Positions 1 through 9,528 of a stretch of DNA of 64,000 bases are shown here, one piece after another; within the stretch, counting starts at the first letter, position 1; each line of letters begins with the position of its first letter. The notes under the pieces are model-generated. The model had not been told where the DNA came from. It was given only the letters and a program-made list of their open reading frames with translations, and did no database searches. The stretch spans positions 1 to 64,000 of the forward strand of contig CACIJE010000002.1 in NCBI GenBank assembly GCA_902586925.1, in the 5' to 3' direction. Position numbers and translations under genes: made by a program. Source of the DNA: an uncultured SAR86 cluster bacterium (GTDB lineage: Bacteria > Pseudomonadota > Gammaproteobacteria > Magnimaribacterales > D2472).

Positions 1-1503
1 TAAGAACTCAAATGCTTTTTTAGTTATATTTGGTATGACTGGATTGAGATATACAGAAAGAATTAAAAAGGCATTCATAGCGGTTGAACTAATTTCAACA
101 GCTTCATGATGGTCTTTTTTCCATGGAGTTTCTTCATTTATATACTTATTTATTTTATCTGCTAAATCCATAATTACTCTTATTAATTTAGAGTACTGTT
201 TAGATTCATATAATTTTATAACTTCATGTTTCGTTAATATAAGATTATTGAGCACCTTATCATCAACATTAGTAGATAAAATGTTTTTATTCTTTTTAAG
301 AAATGATGCCGATCTGGATGCGATATTTAAATATTTACCAACTAAGTCAGAATTAATTTTTTGAACATAATCTTCAAAATTTAGATCTATATCTTCAACT
401 TTATTATTGAGTTTTGCAGCAAAATAATACCTTAAAGTTTCTGGGTTTGTAACATTTGCAAATTCTTTTGCCAAAATACCAGTTCCCTTTGATTTTGACA
501 TTTTTTCTCCATTTATGGTCAGAAAACCATGAACATTTATACCATCAGGTAACTTAAAATTTGCAGCACTTAAAAGGGCTGGCCAAAATAGTCCATGGAA
601 ATAAGCTATATCTTTTCCAATAAAATGATATATCTCATAATCTGATTTTTCAGACCATAAATCTTCCATATTCAAGTCATTTTTTTTTGCCCAATTAGAT
701 ATTGATGCAAGATAACCAATTGGGGCATCAACCCACACATAGAAGTACTTATCTTCCTCACCAGGTATTTTAAAACCAAAATAAGGAGCATCTCTTGATA
801 TGTCCCATTTTTTTAGGTCATCAGACAACCACTCACTTAATTTGTTTTTTATAGACTCTTGTAGGTCTACTTTATTTAAAAAATCTTTAAGCATTTTATT
901 TTTTTGAGGAAGATCAAAAAATATATGATCACTCTTTTTTTTAATTGGAGTTGAATTAGATAAAATTGAAACAGGATTTTTAACGTCTAATACATCATAT
1001 GAAGCTCCACATACTCCACAATTGTCTCCATGTTGATCTTCTGCTCCACACTTTGGGCATGTTCCTTTTATGTATCTATCAGATAAAAATATCTTTTCTT
1101 CTTTATCATAATATTGTTCGATTGATGATTTTGATATTAAGTTATTATTTTTCGCACATTCGTATATATATTCAGAGAATTTCTTATTTTCATCACTATG
1201 TGTTGAGTAAAAATTTGCAAAATTTATATCATAAAGTTTATATGTAGATTTGTGATCTTTATATACATCTGCAATTAATTCTTCTGGTTTAACTCCCATT
1301 TCATTTGCCTTTAACATGACCGGTGTTCCATGAGTATCATCTGCACAAAAAAACAAACATTCGTTATTATTAAGGTTATGAAATCTGGTCCAGATATCAG
1401 TTTGGACAGCTTCAAGAATATGCCCCAAATGAAGAGGAGCGTTTGCATATGGCAATGCTTGTGTAACCAGTATTTTTCTTTTAGTTTTCTTAGAATTGTC
1501 CAT
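1..1503 (-). CDS. metG: Methionyl-tRNA synthetase (C-terminus runs off the left edge)
   Basis: Reverse-strand reading from ATG at 1503: MDNSKKTKRKILVTQALPYANAPLHLGHILEAVQTDIWTRF...CADDTHGTPVML; zinc motif CPKCGAEDQHGDNCGVCG. Divergent from mrp. Not in the ORF track because it is truncated. Confidence 0.96.
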   Translation of the reverse strand, partial: MDNSKKTKRKILVTQALPYANAPLHLGHILEAVQTDIWTRFHNLNNNECLFFCADDTHGTPVMLKANEMGVKPEELIADVYKDHKSTYKLYDINFANFYSTHSDENKKFSEYIYECAKNNNLISKSSIEQYYDKEEKIFLSDRYIKGTCPKCGAEDQHGDNCGVCGASYDVLDVKNPVSILSNSTPIKKKSDHIFFDLPQKNKMLKDFLNKVDLQESIKNKLSEWLSDDLKKWDISRDAPYFGFKIPGEEDKYFYVWVDAPIGYLASISNWAKKNDLNMEDLWSEKSDYEIYHFIGKDIAYFHGLFWPALLSAANFKLPDGINVHGFLTINGEKMSKSKGTGILAKEFANVTNPETLRYYFAAKLNNKVEDIDLNFEDYVQKINSDLVGKYLNIASRSASFLKKNKNILSTNVDDKVLNNLILTKHEVIKLYESKQYSKLIRVIMDLADKINKYINEETPWKKDHHEAVEISSTAMNAFLILSVYLNPVIPNITKKAFEFL

Positions 1504-1539
1504 TTATAAACTGTATTATATGTGAAAACCAAAGTTAAT

Positions 1540-2214
1540 ATGCCTATAAAAAAAATAATCGCGATTGGTTCTGCAAAAGGTGGAGTTGGTAAAAGCTCAA
1601 TCACAGCTTTGTTAGCACTTAGTTTATCAAAACATAAAAAAGTTGGCATTTTAGATGCTGATATATATGGGCCAAACCAAAATATTTTATTCAATCTTGA
1701 TTCAAAGAATAATATAGTTAATAAAAAAATTATGCCAGCTGAAAAGAAAGGTATAAAAATAATATCTATGGGCAATATATTAAATTATGATGATGCTGCT
1801 ATATGGAGAGGACCAATGTTAAGTGGCGCAATAAAAAAATTAATAAATGATACAGTTTGGGATAATTTAGACTATCTATTAATTGATATGCCACCTGGAA
1901 CTGGCGATGCATATTTAACTGTTTTTAAAGAACTTATTATCGATGAATTTATATTAATTACTACACCAAATAAATTAGCAATCTCAGATACACAAAAAAC
2001 TATAACAATGTTAAGAAAACTAAATATTAATATTTTAGGATTTATTTTTAATAATATCTTTAATGTTAAAAATTTTGATAACAGTTTCTTTTTATCAAAT
2101 AAGATTGATCATCTTGGAACATATGAGTTTGATAAAAATATCCTTGACCTTAATTTAGACTTTAATTGTCTCATTACTAACAAGATATCTAAAATTATCA
2201 TGTCAGATGTATAA
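1540..2214 (+). CDS. apbC: Mrp/ApbC-family P-loop Fe-S carrier ATPase
   Basis: Deviant Walker A GSAKGGVGKSS, DMPPGTGDAYLT; divergent from metG. The ORF track starts at GTG 1522; ATG at 1540 is the more likely start. Confidence 0.88.
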   Translation: MPIKKIIAIGSAKGGVGKSSITALLALSLSKHKKVGILDADIYGPNQNILFNLDSKNNIVNKKIMPAEKKGIKIISMGNILNYDDAAIWRGPMLSGAIKKLINDTVWDNLDYLLIDMPPGTGDAYLTVFKELIIDEFILITTPNKLAISDTQKTITMLRKLNINILGFIFNNIFNVKNFDNSFFLSNKIDHLGTYEFDKNILDLNLDFNCLITNKISKIIMSDV

Positions 2215-2220
2215 TTAATT

Positions 2221-2919
2221 GTGAAATTTTTATATCTCTTTTTAATTTTTTTCATGATCAATTATGCACTAACAGATGAAGTAAGAGATCCTTATGAAGA
2301 TTTCAATAGAAAAACTTTTGAATTAAATGAAAAACTTGATCAAAAGATTTTAAAACCAATTGCTGAGACATATTCAACGTTACCTCCTAAAGTTAAAAAT
2401 GGAATTACTAATTTTTTTAATAATCTTGAAGATGTTGAGACTTCAATCAATCAATTGCTTCAAGGTAAACCAAAAAAGTCAATTAATGATTTTTCAAGAT
2501 TTATTTTAAACTCAACGATTGGCTTAGCAGGTTTAATTGATGTTGCCTCAAAAATGGGGCTTGATAGACATGAAGAAGATTTTGGCCAAACACTTGCTGT
2601 ATGGGGGGTAGGTCAAGGTCCTTATATTATGTTACCTGGGCTTGGTCCTTCAACTTTAAGAGATACCTTAAGCAGACCTGTGTCATCATTTTCGTCAGTT
2701 ATTTTTCACATGACTGACACGGATGTAAATATTACTCTAAAGACTATCGATGCTATAGAAACCAGAGAGAGGTTGTTAGATGTTGAGTCGTTACTTTCGG
2801 GCGACAAATATTCATTTGTCAAAGATGCCTATATTCAATCATTAAATTATGAAATCGCAGATGGTATCGACGTTAAAGATGATTTTATTGATGATATGGA
2901 AGATTTTTTAATAGACTAA
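2221..2919 (+). CDS. mlaA: MlaA/VacJ family outer-membrane lipid asymmetry protein (GTG start)
   Basis: DPYEDFNRKTFELNEKLDQKILKPIAETY, RFILNSTIGLAGLIDVASKMGL, EDFGQTLAVWGVGQGPYIMLPGLGPSTLRD are hallmark MlaA segments. Confidence 0.92.
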   Translation: MKFLYLFLIFFMINYALTDEVRDPYEDFNRKTFELNEKLDQKILKPIAETYSTLPPKVKNGITNFFNNLEDVETSINQLLQGKPKKSINDFSRFILNSTIGLAGLIDVASKMGLDRHEEDFGQTLAVWGVGQGPYIMLPGLGPSTLRDTLSRPVSSFSSVIFHMTDTDVNITLKTIDAIETRERLLDVESLLSGDKYSFVKDAYIQSLNYEIADGIDVKDDFIDDMEDFLID

Positions 2920-3876
2920 AAGTTCTTCTAATTCTTTTTTATAATTTTTTAAATTATTATCTTTTATTATTTCTAAGATCTTAATTCTAAAAGTTTTAGC
3001 ATATTTATCACCTCTTGATAAACCAAACAAATGTTTCATCATTCTACTTAGACTATGTCCATTAAGCATTTGCTTTTCAACATACTCAAGATACAAATTA
3101 AGTATTTCTTTTTTTGAATTTATAGATGAATCTGTTTTATAAAATTTAGTTTCAATGTCTCTTAACATGAAAGGGTTATCATATGCTGCTCTTCCAATCA
3201 TAACCCCATCAACTTTATCTAGGTGAGTTAATGAATCATCAATATTTTTAATTCCACCGTTTATAATGATTTCTAATTCTGGGAAATCTTGTTTTAGTTT
3301 ATAGACATAATCATATTTTAAAGGTGGAATACTTCTATTTTGACGAGGACTTAAACCTTTTAAAATTCCATTCCTTGCATGAATTACAAAAACATTAATT
3401 CCAGATTCTTTAATAATGGAAACAAAATTTTGAATAAATTCATAATCATCATGATTGTCTACTCCAAGCCTACATTTTATTGATATAGGAATATTTACAG
3501 CATTTTTCATGTTACTCAGACATTCTGCAACTAAATTTGGCTCAAGCATTAAACAAGCACCAAACTTGCCTTTTTGTACTCGGTCAGAGGGACATCCCAC
3601 GTTAAGATTAATTTCATCATATCCATATTCTTCACACCTTTTTGAACATTCAACTAAATCAGAAACATTTGAACCACCCAGTTGAACACCTACTGGATGT
3701 TCTTCTACGTTAAATTCTAGTTGATCAAAACATTTACCATATACTAATGAACCTGTAGCAATCATTTCAGTGTATAAAAATACTCTTTTTGATATTAAAC
3801 GTAACAAGTACCTATCATGCATATCGGTACATTGCATCATTGGAGCAACGCAAAACTTTCTATTTAATTTATTCAC
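2908..3876 (-). CDS. dusA: tRNA-dihydrouridine(20/20a) synthase
   Basis: MNRKFCVAPMMQCTDMHDRYLLRLIS, NLNVGCPSDRVQKGKFGACLM, MIGRAAYDNP. Confidence 0.95.
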   Translation of the reverse strand: MNKLNRKFCVAPMMQCTDMHDRYLLRLISKRVFLYTEMIATGSLVYGKCFDQLEFNVEEHPVGVQLGGSNVSDLVECSKRCEEYGYDEINLNVGCPSDRVQKGKFGACLMLEPNLVAECLSNMKNAVNIPISIKCRLGVDNHDDYEFIQNFVSIIKESGINVFVIHARNGILKGLSPRQNRSIPPLKYDYVYKLKQDFPELEIIINGGIKNIDDSLTHLDKVDGVMIGRAAYDNPFMLRDIETKFYKTDSSINSKKEILNLYLEYVEKQMLNGHSLSRMMKHLFGLSRGDKYAKTFRIKILEIIKDNNLKNYKKELEELLVY

Positions 3877-5387
3877 TAAAGAAAGATATTGATAGCCATG
3901 TATCCAACAACTGATAAGACGATAGTATATGGAAGTGCCATATACACCATTCTTAGATATGATAGATTAATTAACGGAGCTAGTGATGAAGTTAACAAAA
4001 ATAAAAATGCTGCCTGTCCATTAGGAGTAGCAACACTAGGTAAATTTGTTCCAGTATTTATTGCTATTGCAAGATTGTTAAATTGCGTTTCGGTTATAAC
4101 TCCATTATCAAAAGCGCTTTTAACTTCATTTATGTATATTGTTGCTACAAAAACATTGTCACTTATAGCTGATAGAAAACCATTTGCAACAAAAAATAAT
4201 GAGGGTTGCGTTGAAGGGTCTTGAGATAAAACATAATCAATAACTGGTGAGAAGAGATGTTGGTCATGAATAACACTAACAATTGCAAAAAATACAGCAA
4301 GCAACGCTGTAAATGGAAGAGCTTCATGGAAAGCTTCACCAAGATGATGTTCTTCAGTAACACCTTTAAATGCTGTTAATAAAATTATTACGCTTAACCC
4401 AATTAAACCAACAGCGGCTAAATGTAATCCAAGTGCAATAACCAAGAAAACTGCTACTAAAGATTCAATTAAAAGTTCAGCTTTGTCTTTTGCTGTAATA
4501 TTTTCCTCTCTGTATATCGAGTAGTCATTAAAAATTTCTCTAATGTTTGGCGGTAATTGATTACCAAATCCTGCGATGGAAAATCTTTCAATAAATAGGC
4601 ATGTAAGAATACCAGCAACAAAAACCGGCATTGTTATTGGAGCCATTCTTAAAAAGAATTCAACAAACTCCCATCCTGCAATTGTTGCAATTAATAAATT
4701 TTGAGGTTCGCCGACAATTGTACAAACTCCTCCAAGAGCAGTACCAACAGCTCCATGCATAACTAAATCTCGTAAAAAAGCCTTGAAATCCTCAAGCTCT
4801 TCGAGATTTAAATCACTCATAGCCGCATTATTATGATAATCATGAGATTCGTTCGAAAACGATCCTCCTGATGCAACAGAGTGATAGATTCTGTAAAAAC
4901 CTATTGTCACCCCAATTAAAACAGCGGTAACAGTTAAAGCATCTAAAAAAGCAGACAAAACTGCAGCGGAAATACAAAACAAAAGTGATAGAAGGGTTTT
5001 CGAACGAATATTTAATAATAATTTAGTAAATATTGTTAACATTAAATTTTTCATGAAATATATTCCTGCAACCATAAAAACTAGTAAAAGTATTACTTCT
5101 ATATTGTTTTCAATTTCATGAAAAACAGATTTCGTTGATGTCAGACCTAATACAATAGCTTCTATTGCTAGCAATCCACCTGGTTGTAGCGGGTAGCACT
5201 TTAAAGCTAAAGCTAATGTAAAAATGAACTCTAATAGAAAAACCCAGCCAATTATAAAATTACCGTCTAAACCAAGATGATTGAGTACCACTAACAATAT
5301 TGGATTAATTAAGAGAAAACCTATTATGGTAGACTTATACCAGCCAGGAGCATTTCCAAGGAATAGTTTTTGTATTTCATTAAACAT
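3876..5387 (-). CDS. nhaB: Na+/H+ antiporter NhaB
   Basis: 503-aa multispanning protein; [68 protein letters not shown]. Confidence 0.94.
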   Translation of the reverse strand: MFNEIQKLFLGNAPGWYKSTIIGFLLINPILLVVLNHLGLDGNFIIGWVFLLEFIFTLALALKCYPLQPGGLLAIEAIVLGLTSTKSVFHEIENNIEVILLLVFMVAGIYFMKNLMLTIFTKLLLNIRSKTLLSLLFCISAAVLSAFLDALTVTAVLIGVTIGFYRIYHSVASGGSFSNESHDYHNNAAMSDLNLEELEDFKAFLRDLVMHGAVGTALGGVCTIVGEPQNLLIATIAGWEFVEFFLRMAPITMPVFVAGILTCLFIERFSIAGFGNQLPPNIREIFNDYSIYREENITAKDKAELLIESLVAVFLVIALGLHLAAVGLIGLSVIILLTAFKGVTEEHHLGEAFHEALPFTALLAVFFAIVSVIHDQHLFSPVIDYVLSQDPSTQPSLFFVANGFLSAISDNVFVATIYINEVKSAFDNGVITETQFNNLAIAINTGTNLPSVATPNGQAAFLFLLTSSLAPLINLSYLRMVYMALPYTIVLSVVGYMAINIFL

Positions 5388-5413
5388 TAGGACATCTTAA
5401 ATATATTAGCATT

Positions 5414-6226
5414 ATGCATTTTAAAAGATTTTTAGAGATAAATGTTAAAGAAAACAATCATTTTATTGTTTTTAAAGATAATAAAATAATCTATGAACCA
5501 GATTTAAAAACATTCTTATTAGAGAGTAATTATTTAGATATTGACACTAAAAATGCTCTTTTTATTGGTATAGCTGAGTCAGAAAAAAAAATATATGGGG
5601 TAGATATATCTGGACAAGATACTGATATTAATATTGGATATGAATCTTTAATTGAATTAGATGTAAGACATTTGTTGGCTATTTCAAAACCTGAAGATAT
5701 TGCTTTAATGGGTAGAGCAAATCAGCTTCTTTATTGGATAAAAAGTAATAAATATTCAGGTTATTCAGGCAAGCTAAATAAATTTGATATTGAAGAGGAA
5801 GCACTAAAGTGTCCTACGTCATCTAAAATTATTTATCCTGCAATTGCACCTTGTGTTTTGGCTATGGTTACCAAAGGAAATGAAATTTTATTAGCAAGAA
5901 ATAATCTATTTCCTGAGGGATTATTTAGTGTGTTAGCTGGTTTTGTTGAAGTCTCAGAGTCTGCAGAAGATACAGTAAAACGTGAAGTTCTTGAGGAAGT
6001 AAATTTAAAAGTTACAAATCTTAAATATTTTGGAAGTCAACCATGGCCGTTTCCATCGCAGCTGATGTTAGGTTTTACATGTGAGTATGAATCAGGAGAA
6101 ATTAAAGTAGATGAGAAAGAGATTGCAGAAGCAAACTGGTATAGATATGACGAATTGCCATATGTACCACCTCCCACTAGTTTATCAGGATTGTTAATTA
6201 ATTCTTTTGTCGAGGATCATTCTTAG
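5414..6226 (+). CDS. nudC: NADH pyrophosphatase (Nudix) NudC-like
   Basis: Nudix box GFVEVSESAEDTVKREVLEEVNLKV followed by GSQPWPFPSQLMLGF, the NudC signature. Zinc-ribbon cysteines degenerate. Confidence 0.9.
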   Translation: MHFKRFLEINVKENNHFIVFKDNKIIYEPDLKTFLLESNYLDIDTKNALFIGIAESEKKIYGVDISGQDTDINIGYESLIELDVRHLLAISKPEDIALMGRANQLLYWIKSNKYSGYSGKLNKFDIEEEALKCPTSSKIIYPAIAPCVLAMVTKGNEILLARNNLFPEGLFSVLAGFVEVSESAEDTVKREVLEEVNLKVTNLKYFGSQPWPFPSQLMLGFTCEYESGEIKVDEKEIAEANWYRYDELPYVPPPTSLSGLLINSFVEDHS

Positions 6227-8186
6227 CTCTTGTCGGTATATCTTTTTTTAGTTTCTTATCCTTAATTATCTCCTTAATAATTGGCTTTTTAATTTTTAAT
6301 GGAGTTTCATCAACATTTGCTTGTTTTTTAATTTTGTTTTGATCGTCTTTTTTTAATTCTTGTCTCCTAGGATTATTTTTTGGTTTAACATTATTCTTTA
6401 AATTTTCATTGATTTTATTTTTGCTTTTATTATTTGTTTTTGGCTTATTAGACTTATTTTGAAATTTTTTATTCTTATTTGTAGGTTTTTTTCTATTATT
6501 AATACTATTTGTCCTTTTTTTGACTCTGCGCGGTTTCTTCTTTTGTTTTACTTCTTCAACTTCAAGACCAGTTATTGATTTTAACCATTTCATTAAACTA
6601 GCTTTTTTAGTTTTAGGCATTTTAGGAGGCTTCACACCATCAACTAATGGTTTCATAGTTTTAGGTTTGTTATCTGCATCTCTCCAATTAATATCAGGCT
6701 CTGGACTTTCTGGTGTTAGATTATATGAATCTGTATTTTTAATTTCAGATGCTTTAATTCGTATGACTTTATAATATGGTCTGGATTTATAAGGATCAGC
6801 AATGACTAGCACTTTGATTTTATTAGATTTTTCAATGTTAATAATATCGTATCTTTTTTCATTCAAAAGATAGCTTGCAACATCTGAGGGGACATAAACA
6901 TGAATCTCACCTGTATTTTCTTTAGCTGCATCTTCACCAATAATTCGTAAGATGGAAATACCGATTGATCTTGGGCCTCTAACAAGCACATGTTCAATAT
7001 CATACGATTCATTTAAGGATGGTCTAAGCCTTTGTCTAGAAACCTCTAGAAGGCCGAATCTTGATATGTTTGATATTTGAACTCTTGCTCTATCTGAATA
7101 TATTGCTTTTCTAAATGCTGATTCAACTTTATTTTGATTTTCTTCTTTTAACATATCTATAAAGTCTATTACAACTAGACCACCAACATCCCGTAATCTG
7201 AGTTGCCTAGCAATCTCAGAGGCAGCCTCTAAGTTTGTTTTAAAAGCTGTTTCTTCTATATCTTTTCCTTTTGTAGATCTAGCAGAATTCACATCTATTG
7301 TTGTCATTGCTTCTGTTGGGTCAATTACAATTGATCCACCAGAATTCAGAGATATTTCTCTTTGAAAAGCAAGTTCAATTTGTGACTCAATTTGATATCT
7401 ATTAAATAGTGGAATCTCCTCATTATAGAATTTTACTTTTTCAGCATGATCTGGAATTACAGCCTCTGTAAATTCTTTTGCTTCATTGAAAATTTGCTCG
7501 TCATCAATCAAAATTTCTTCGATATCTTCTTTAAAATAATCTCTTACGACCCTTACAATTAATTTATCGTCTCTAAATATAAGGGAAGGTGATTTAGCAT
7601 TTGGTGTTGTGTTATTTATTTCATCCCATAGTGCCAATAAGTATGCTAAATCTAAACTTAATTCTTCTACACTTCTTCCCAGTCCATTTGTTCTTACAAT
7701 CGCACTCATATTTTCAGGGATATTTAGTTTATCAAGAGTATTTTTTATTTGATCTCTTTCTTCACCACTAATTCTTCTTGAAATACCTCCTGATCTTGAA
7801 GAATTTGGTATTAAAACTAAAAATCTTCCAGCTAAGCCAATTTGAGTTGTTAGAGCTGCTCCTTTTGTACCTCTTTCTTCTTTTGTGACTTGGACAACAA
7901 TCTCTTGTCCTTCTTCAAGTGTACAAAGGTATTTTCCTTTTTTATCTTTTTTATAAAAATCTTTTGATAGATCTTTTAGTGGAAGGAAGCCATGTCTCTC
8001 AGATCCAAAATTTACAAATGCTGCATCTAAACTTGACTCAATTCTTGATACAGTTGCTTTAAAGATACTTCCTTTTAGTAACGTCTTTTCCGGTGATTCT
8101 GTATCAAAATCATAAAGCTTTGCGCCATCAACCAGCGCTACGCGTAATTCATCTCCATATGAGGAATTTATTAATATTCTTTTCAT
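6198..8186 (-). CDS. rne: Ribonuclease E (short, Lys/Asn-rich C-terminal tail)
   Basis: MKRILINSSYGDELRVALVDGAKLYDFD, S1 domain, TTIDVNSARSTKGKDIEETAFKTNLEAASEIARQLRLRDVGGLVVIDFIDM, FGLLEVSRQRLRPSL; divergent from rluC. Confidence 0.94.
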   Translation of the reverse strand: MKRILINSSYGDELRVALVDGAKLYDFDTESPEKTLLKGSIFKATVSRIESSLDAAFVNFGSERHGFLPLKDLSKDFYKKDKKGKYLCTLEEGQEIVVQVTKEERGTKGAALTTQIGLAGRFLVLIPNSSRSGGISRRISGEERDQIKNTLDKLNIPENMSAIVRTNGLGRSVEELSLDLAYLLALWDEINNTTPNAKSPSLIFRDDKLIVRVVRDYFKEDIEEILIDDEQIFNEAKEFTEAVIPDHAEKVKFYNEEIPLFNRYQIESQIELAFQREISLNSGGSIVIDPTEAMTTIDVNSARSTKGKDIEETAFKTNLEAASEIARQLRLRDVGGLVVIDFIDMLKEENQNKVESAFRKAIYSDRARVQISNISRFGLLEVSRQRLRPSLNESYDIEHVLVRGPRSIGISILRIIGEDAAKENTGEIHVYVPSDVASYLLNEKRYDIINIEKSNKIKVLVIADPYKSRPYYKVIRIKASEIKNTDSYNLTPESPEPDINWRDADNKPKTMKPLVDGVKPPKMPKTKKASLMKWLKSITGLEVEEVKQKKKPRRVKKRTNSINNRKKPTNKNKKFQNKSNKPKTNNKSKNKINENLKNNVKPKNNPRRQELKKDDQNKIKKQANVDETPLKIKKPIIKEIIKDKKLKKDIPTRAKNDPRQKN

Positions 8187-8376
8187 TTTTTCTCCCTATA
8201 ACAGGAAGATAATTCAGCAGTATGCTTCTATGCTAAGCGTCTTTCAGTAAGTCTTATATTTTTTGCTTACGTGAATAGCTCTTTAGTGAGCTTTAGTTAT
8301 TAACTGTTGTATATATCTTTCTTAATTAATTTACTAGGAATACCTAGTTATTTAATGATATATCCTATAGATTTGT

Positions 8377-9261
8377 ATGATGACTGTCAAAAAAATTAAA
8401 ATAAATACAGATAATGAAGGAAGAAGAATTGATAATTTTCTAATATCAATACTCCAATCAGTCCCAAGAAGTAAAATTTATAATATTATTAGAAAGGGAG
8501 AAGTTAGAGTAAATTCTTCAAGAATAAAACCAAGTTATAAACTTAAGATTGGTGATCAAGTTAGAATTCCTCCTAATCTTAATATTTTAGATAAAAACCT
8601 CAAATCCATAAAACCAAAAGAAATCATAAAACATACCCAAGATATACTTTTTGAAAATAAAAATTTTCTTATTGCTAATAAAAGGAATGATATAGCTGTT
8701 CATGCTGGTTCAAAAAATTATGTAGGTTTAGTTGATATATTTAGAAAAAAATATGGTGAAAATATTGATTTATGTCATAGACTTGATAAGCATACGTCTG
8801 GTTGTATTGTTTTTGCAAAAAGTAAAAAGGCTGCAAAACATTTTAGTAAATGCTTATCAGCTAATGAGGTTAAAAAAACTTATTCTGCAATTTTAAAAGG
8901 ATCTTTTAAGGGAGTTAGTCTTATCAATATGCCTGTATATAAAAATATAAACTCAAATACAAAAAAAGCTATTTCAAAATTTATTTTTAAAAAAAAATTA
9001 AAAAAGACTACATTAGTAGATATTCAAATCTTTACAGGAAGGACACATCAAATAAGGATTCATGCTGCTGAGATGAAGCACCCAATCATTTATGATAAAA
9101 GGTATGGAGATACTATGTTTGATGAAAAATTAAATACAGGTATTCACAAAATGCCACTTCACTCAAAAAAAATAAGTTTTCCAGATTTAAACAATAAAAC
9201 AATTAAAACTAATGCTGAATATCCAATTGAATTTAAGAATTTACTTATGAATCTTAATTAA
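8377..9261 (+). CDS. rluC: 23S rRNA pseudouridine(955/2504/2580) synthase
   Basis: S4 domain plus DLCHRLDKHTSGCIVFAKSKKAAKHF and FTGRTHQIRIHAAEMKHPI; next to rne. Confidence 0.9.
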   Translation: MMTVKKIKINTDNEGRRIDNFLISILQSVPRSKIYNIIRKGEVRVNSSRIKPSYKLKIGDQVRIPPNLNILDKNLKSIKPKEIIKHTQDILFENKNFLIANKRNDIAVHAGSKNYVGLVDIFRKKYGENIDLCHRLDKHTSGCIVFAKSKKAAKHFSKCLSANEVKKTYSAILKGSFKGVSLINMPVYKNINSNTKKAISKFIFKKKLKKTTLVDIQIFTGRTHQIRIHAAEMKHPIIYDKRYGDTMFDEKLNTGIHKMPLHSKKISFPDLNNKTIKTNAEYPIEFKNLLMNLN

Positions 9262-9316
9262 AATTTCTATGAATATTTATAAAATTTTGTTAGGATAGCG
9301 TCTTTTAGGGCTTATT

Positions 9317-9526
9317 ATGGCAGTACAAAAAAGTAAAGTTACAAGATCTAGAAGGGGGCAAAGAAGATCTCATGATGCCCTTAAATCAAGAACATTATCA
9401 ATAGATCCTGTTTCAGGTGAAAAACATTTACGTCATCAAATGACAAAAGATGGTTTTTATAAGGGCAGATTGATAAAAGATCTTAGAAAACCTATTAAAG
9501 AAGAGTCTGAAGAAGTTATATCATAG
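9317..9526 (+). CDS. rpmF: 50S ribosomal protein L32
   Basis: [51 protein letters not shown]. Confidence 0.96.
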   Translation: MAVQKSKVTRSRRGQRRSHDALKSRTLSIDPVSGEKHLRHQMTKDGFYKGRLIKDLRKPIKEESEEVIS

Positions 9527-9528
9527 TT

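Noticed and set aside
999-1247. 82-aa plus-strand ORF
   Set aside because: Antisense to the metG coding region, including its conserved zinc motif; low-complexity composition.
1311-1775. 154-aa minus-strand ORF overlapping metG and apbC starts
   Set aside because: Overlaps two well-supported genes (metG in another frame, apbC antisense) and has no recognisable family.
4840-5000. TTCGAAA/TCGAAC strings reminiscent of tRNA T-loops
   Set aside because: They lie in the nhaB coding region and no cloverleaf can be drawn; no tRNA gene was found in the window.
5739-5752. TTGGATAAAAAG resembling half of the putative TetR operator
   Set aside because: Inside nudC coding sequence with no matching TTTAGTCA half-site.
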